A stretch of 7,009 nucleotides of DNA from Chloroflexota bacterium (lineage in GTDB: Bacteria > Chloroflexota > Limnocylindria > Limnocylindrales > CSP1-4): positions 1 to 7,009 of the forward strand of contig JAKAMV010000552.1 of NCBI GenBank assembly GCA_021812735.1, written 5' to 3'. The position numbers and the translations under genes were made by a program. Positions within the stretch are counted from its first letter, which is position 1. Each line of letters starts with the position of its first letter. The notes below the pieces were generated by a model. The model saw only the letters and a program-made list of their open reading frames with translations, was not told the DNA's origin and made no database searches. Positions 6,189 through 7,009 of this stretch are shown here, piece by piece.

Positions 6189-6204
6189 GCACCGCAAGAT
6201 GTGG
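6189..6204. promoter_or_regulatory. Possible degenerate second NrdR box
   Basis: GCACCGCAAGATGTGG keeps the CAC (6190-6192) and GTG (6201-6203) half-sites at exactly 30 bp from those of the first box, but its centre is poorly conserved (about 8 of 16 consensus matches). NrdR boxes usually occur as pairs with starts about 31-32 bp apart, so the spacing is close to but not exactly the usual one. The call rests mostly on position. Confidence 0.4.
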
Positions 6205-6240
6205 TGGTCACGTCTCGCGAGGGGGTCGGCAGGCCGGGTC

Positions 6241-6268
6241 GTCAGACGGGTCGCGGCTGCCCTAGAAT
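6241..6268 (+). promoter_or_regulatory. Possible promoter of the GNAT gene
   Basis: TAGAAT at 6263-6268 matches five of six bases of the -10 consensus. A weak -35 candidate, GTCAGA (6241-6246, three of six matches), lies 16 bases upstream. Transcription would begin near 6275, about 29 bases before the GTG start, leaving room for the AGGAGG Shine-Dalgarno at 6290-6295. The -35 is poor, so the call rests on the -10 and on position. Confidence 0.45.
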
Positions 6269-6303
6269 GGCCTTCCCCATACCGCAGGCAGGAGGCCCGC
6301 GAC

Positions 6304-6900
6304 GTGCTCGAGCTGCGCCAGGCGACGCCGGCGGACGCGCCGCTCGTGTTGGCCCTGACGCTTGCCGCATACGAGGAGTACCGCGGCGTCCTGGTCCCCG
6401 AGAGTGGGGTCTTCGCGGAGACCGTGGCGGGTGTGCGACGGCACCTGCAAGGCGATGCCGGCCACTCCCGCGCCACTGGCGGCGGCGGTGAGCCCGCTTC
6501 TGGTGCCGTGCTGGCGCTCCTCGATGGCCAAGCGGTGGGCTGCGCCCGCTGGTCGGTGCAGACGGACGAGCCGGAGGGCGGCTTGCACGAGGCCGCCGAC
6601 GCGCCGGTGATGCGCGGGGCGCGCGCTCAGGGTGGCGCCTATCTCTACGTTGGCCGGGTGGCGGTGCTGCCCGCCCACCGCCGGCGCGGCGTCGCGACCG
6701 CGCTGATGACCTGGTGCGAGCGCCTGGCCCAGCGGCGCGGCCTGCACGAGGTGCGGCTCGGCGTGCGCCTCACCTTGCCGCGCAACGAGATCTTCTACGA
6801 GCGGCTCGGATATCGGCGTACGGGCGAGCTCGAGACACGCGCCGGGTACGGACCGATCGCGCGCTGGATGGCCAAGCGGGTGGACGACCCCGCATCCTGA
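6304..6900 (+). CDS. GNAT-family N-acetyltransferase
   Basis: A 198-residue single-domain protein from GTG 6304 to TGA 6900. The fold begins LELRQATPADAPLVLALTLAAYEEY, typical of the first strand and helix of GNAT proteins. The acetyl-CoA-binding motif A is YLYVGRVAVLPAHRRRGVATALM (113-135), with the pyrophosphate loop RRRGVA at 127-131. Motif B follows as NEIFYERLGYRRTGE (161-175), whose Tyr165 is the likely general acid. Two regions are longer than in a minimal GNAT: a Gly-rich loop at about 51-66 and a 27-residue segment at 84-110 before motif A; both could shape substrate specificity. The acceptor (small molecule, antibiotic or protein) cannot be told. Start is set by a perfect AGGAGG at 6290-6295, eight bases before the GTG; the in-frame ATG at 6199 has no such site. 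It is divergent from nrdJ, with no evident functional link. Confidence 0.88.
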   Translation: MLELRQATPADAPLVLALTLAAYEEYRGVLVPESGVFAETVAGVRRHLQGDAGHSRATGGGGEPASGAVLALLDGQAVGCARWSVQTDEPEGGLHEAADAPVMRGARAQGGAYLYVGRVAVLPAHRRRGVATALMTWCERLAQRRGLHEVRLGVRLTLPRNEIFYERLGYRRTGELETRAGYGPIARWMAKRVDDPAS

Positions 6901-6968
6901 CCGACGGGCTCTTGCGGTCGAGGGCCGGGCGGCTCACGATGGTCCTGCCCCGAGGAGGGGAGGAGACG

Positions 6969-7009
6969 ATGGTCCACGTCGTGATCGCGCACGGCCGCCT
7001 GATCATCGA
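6969..7009 (+). CDS. 5' end of an unidentified protein-coding gene (partial)
   Basis: An ATG at 6969 follows a strong purine-rich ribosome binding site (GGAGGGGAGGAG, 6953-6965) and opens a frame, MVHVVIAHGRLII, that runs off the right edge. Only 13 complete codons are visible, so the family cannot be assigned. Another in-frame ATG at 6939 would add ten residues but would put the ribosome binding site inside the gene. It lies 68 bases after the GNAT stop on the same strand and could be co-transcribed with it. Confidence 0.6.
   Translation, partial: MVHVVIAHGRLII

Noticed and set aside
1..7009. Mobile elements, CRISPR arrays, tRNA or rRNA genes, defence or biosynthetic clusters
   Set aside because: No transposase or integrase motifs, no regularly spaced repeats, no RNA-gene signatures; the genes are housekeeping or single-copy types.

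Overview
The window looks like an ordinary chromosomal segment of a high-GC bacterium. GTG starts are common (three of the seven genes), Ala/Pro/Thr/Ser low-complexity tails and linkers are frequent, and the proteins include a PAC2-family protein, a membrane-anchored SurA/PpiC-type foldase and a large coenzyme B12-dependent ribonucleotide reductase. This mix suggests a soil or water Chloroflexota lineage (for example Limnocylindria/Ellin6529-like), or less likely an actinobacterium. That placement is inferred from protein style, not from a marker gene.

Layout, left to right. (1) 1-600, minus strand: N-terminal 200 residues of a membrane-anchored SurA/parvulin-type foldase that runs off the left edge. 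(2) 807-1658, minus: complete PAC2-family protein; its 3' end lies in a 31-bp imperfect tandem duplication. (3) 1822-2304, plus: small secreted or membrane-anchored protein with an SPEATE tandem repeat and a duplicated HG-x-AVS-x-VA motif, divergent from the PAC2 gene. (4) 2371-2862, minus: small CYTH-domain (triphosphate tunnel) protein, convergent with gene 3 and directly downstream of nrdJ. (5) 2895-6041, minus: nrdJ, class II B12-dependent ribonucleoside-diphosphate reductase, 1048 aa, with all expected catalytic cysteines. (6) 6304-6900, plus: GNAT N-acetyltransferase, divergent from nrdJ. (7) 6969 to the right edge, plus: first 13 codons of an unidentified gene with a strong ribosome binding site.

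The best regulatory signal is in the nrdJ-GNAT divergent region. On the nrdJ strand there is a TTGACA -35 box, a 16-nt spacer and TAGATT as -10. Just upstream of the -35 lies a 16-bp sequence matching 13 of 16 positions of the NrdR-box consensus as I know it, with a degenerate second copy exactly 30 bp further out. nrdJ and the CYTH gene are probably one transcript (32-nt gap), which would put dNTP synthesis and a candidate triphosphate hydrolase under NrdR control.

I found no mobile element, CRISPR array, tRNA or rRNA, and no evident new multi-gene system. The least explained coding element is the small secreted protein with the duplicated HG-x-AVS-x-VA motif.
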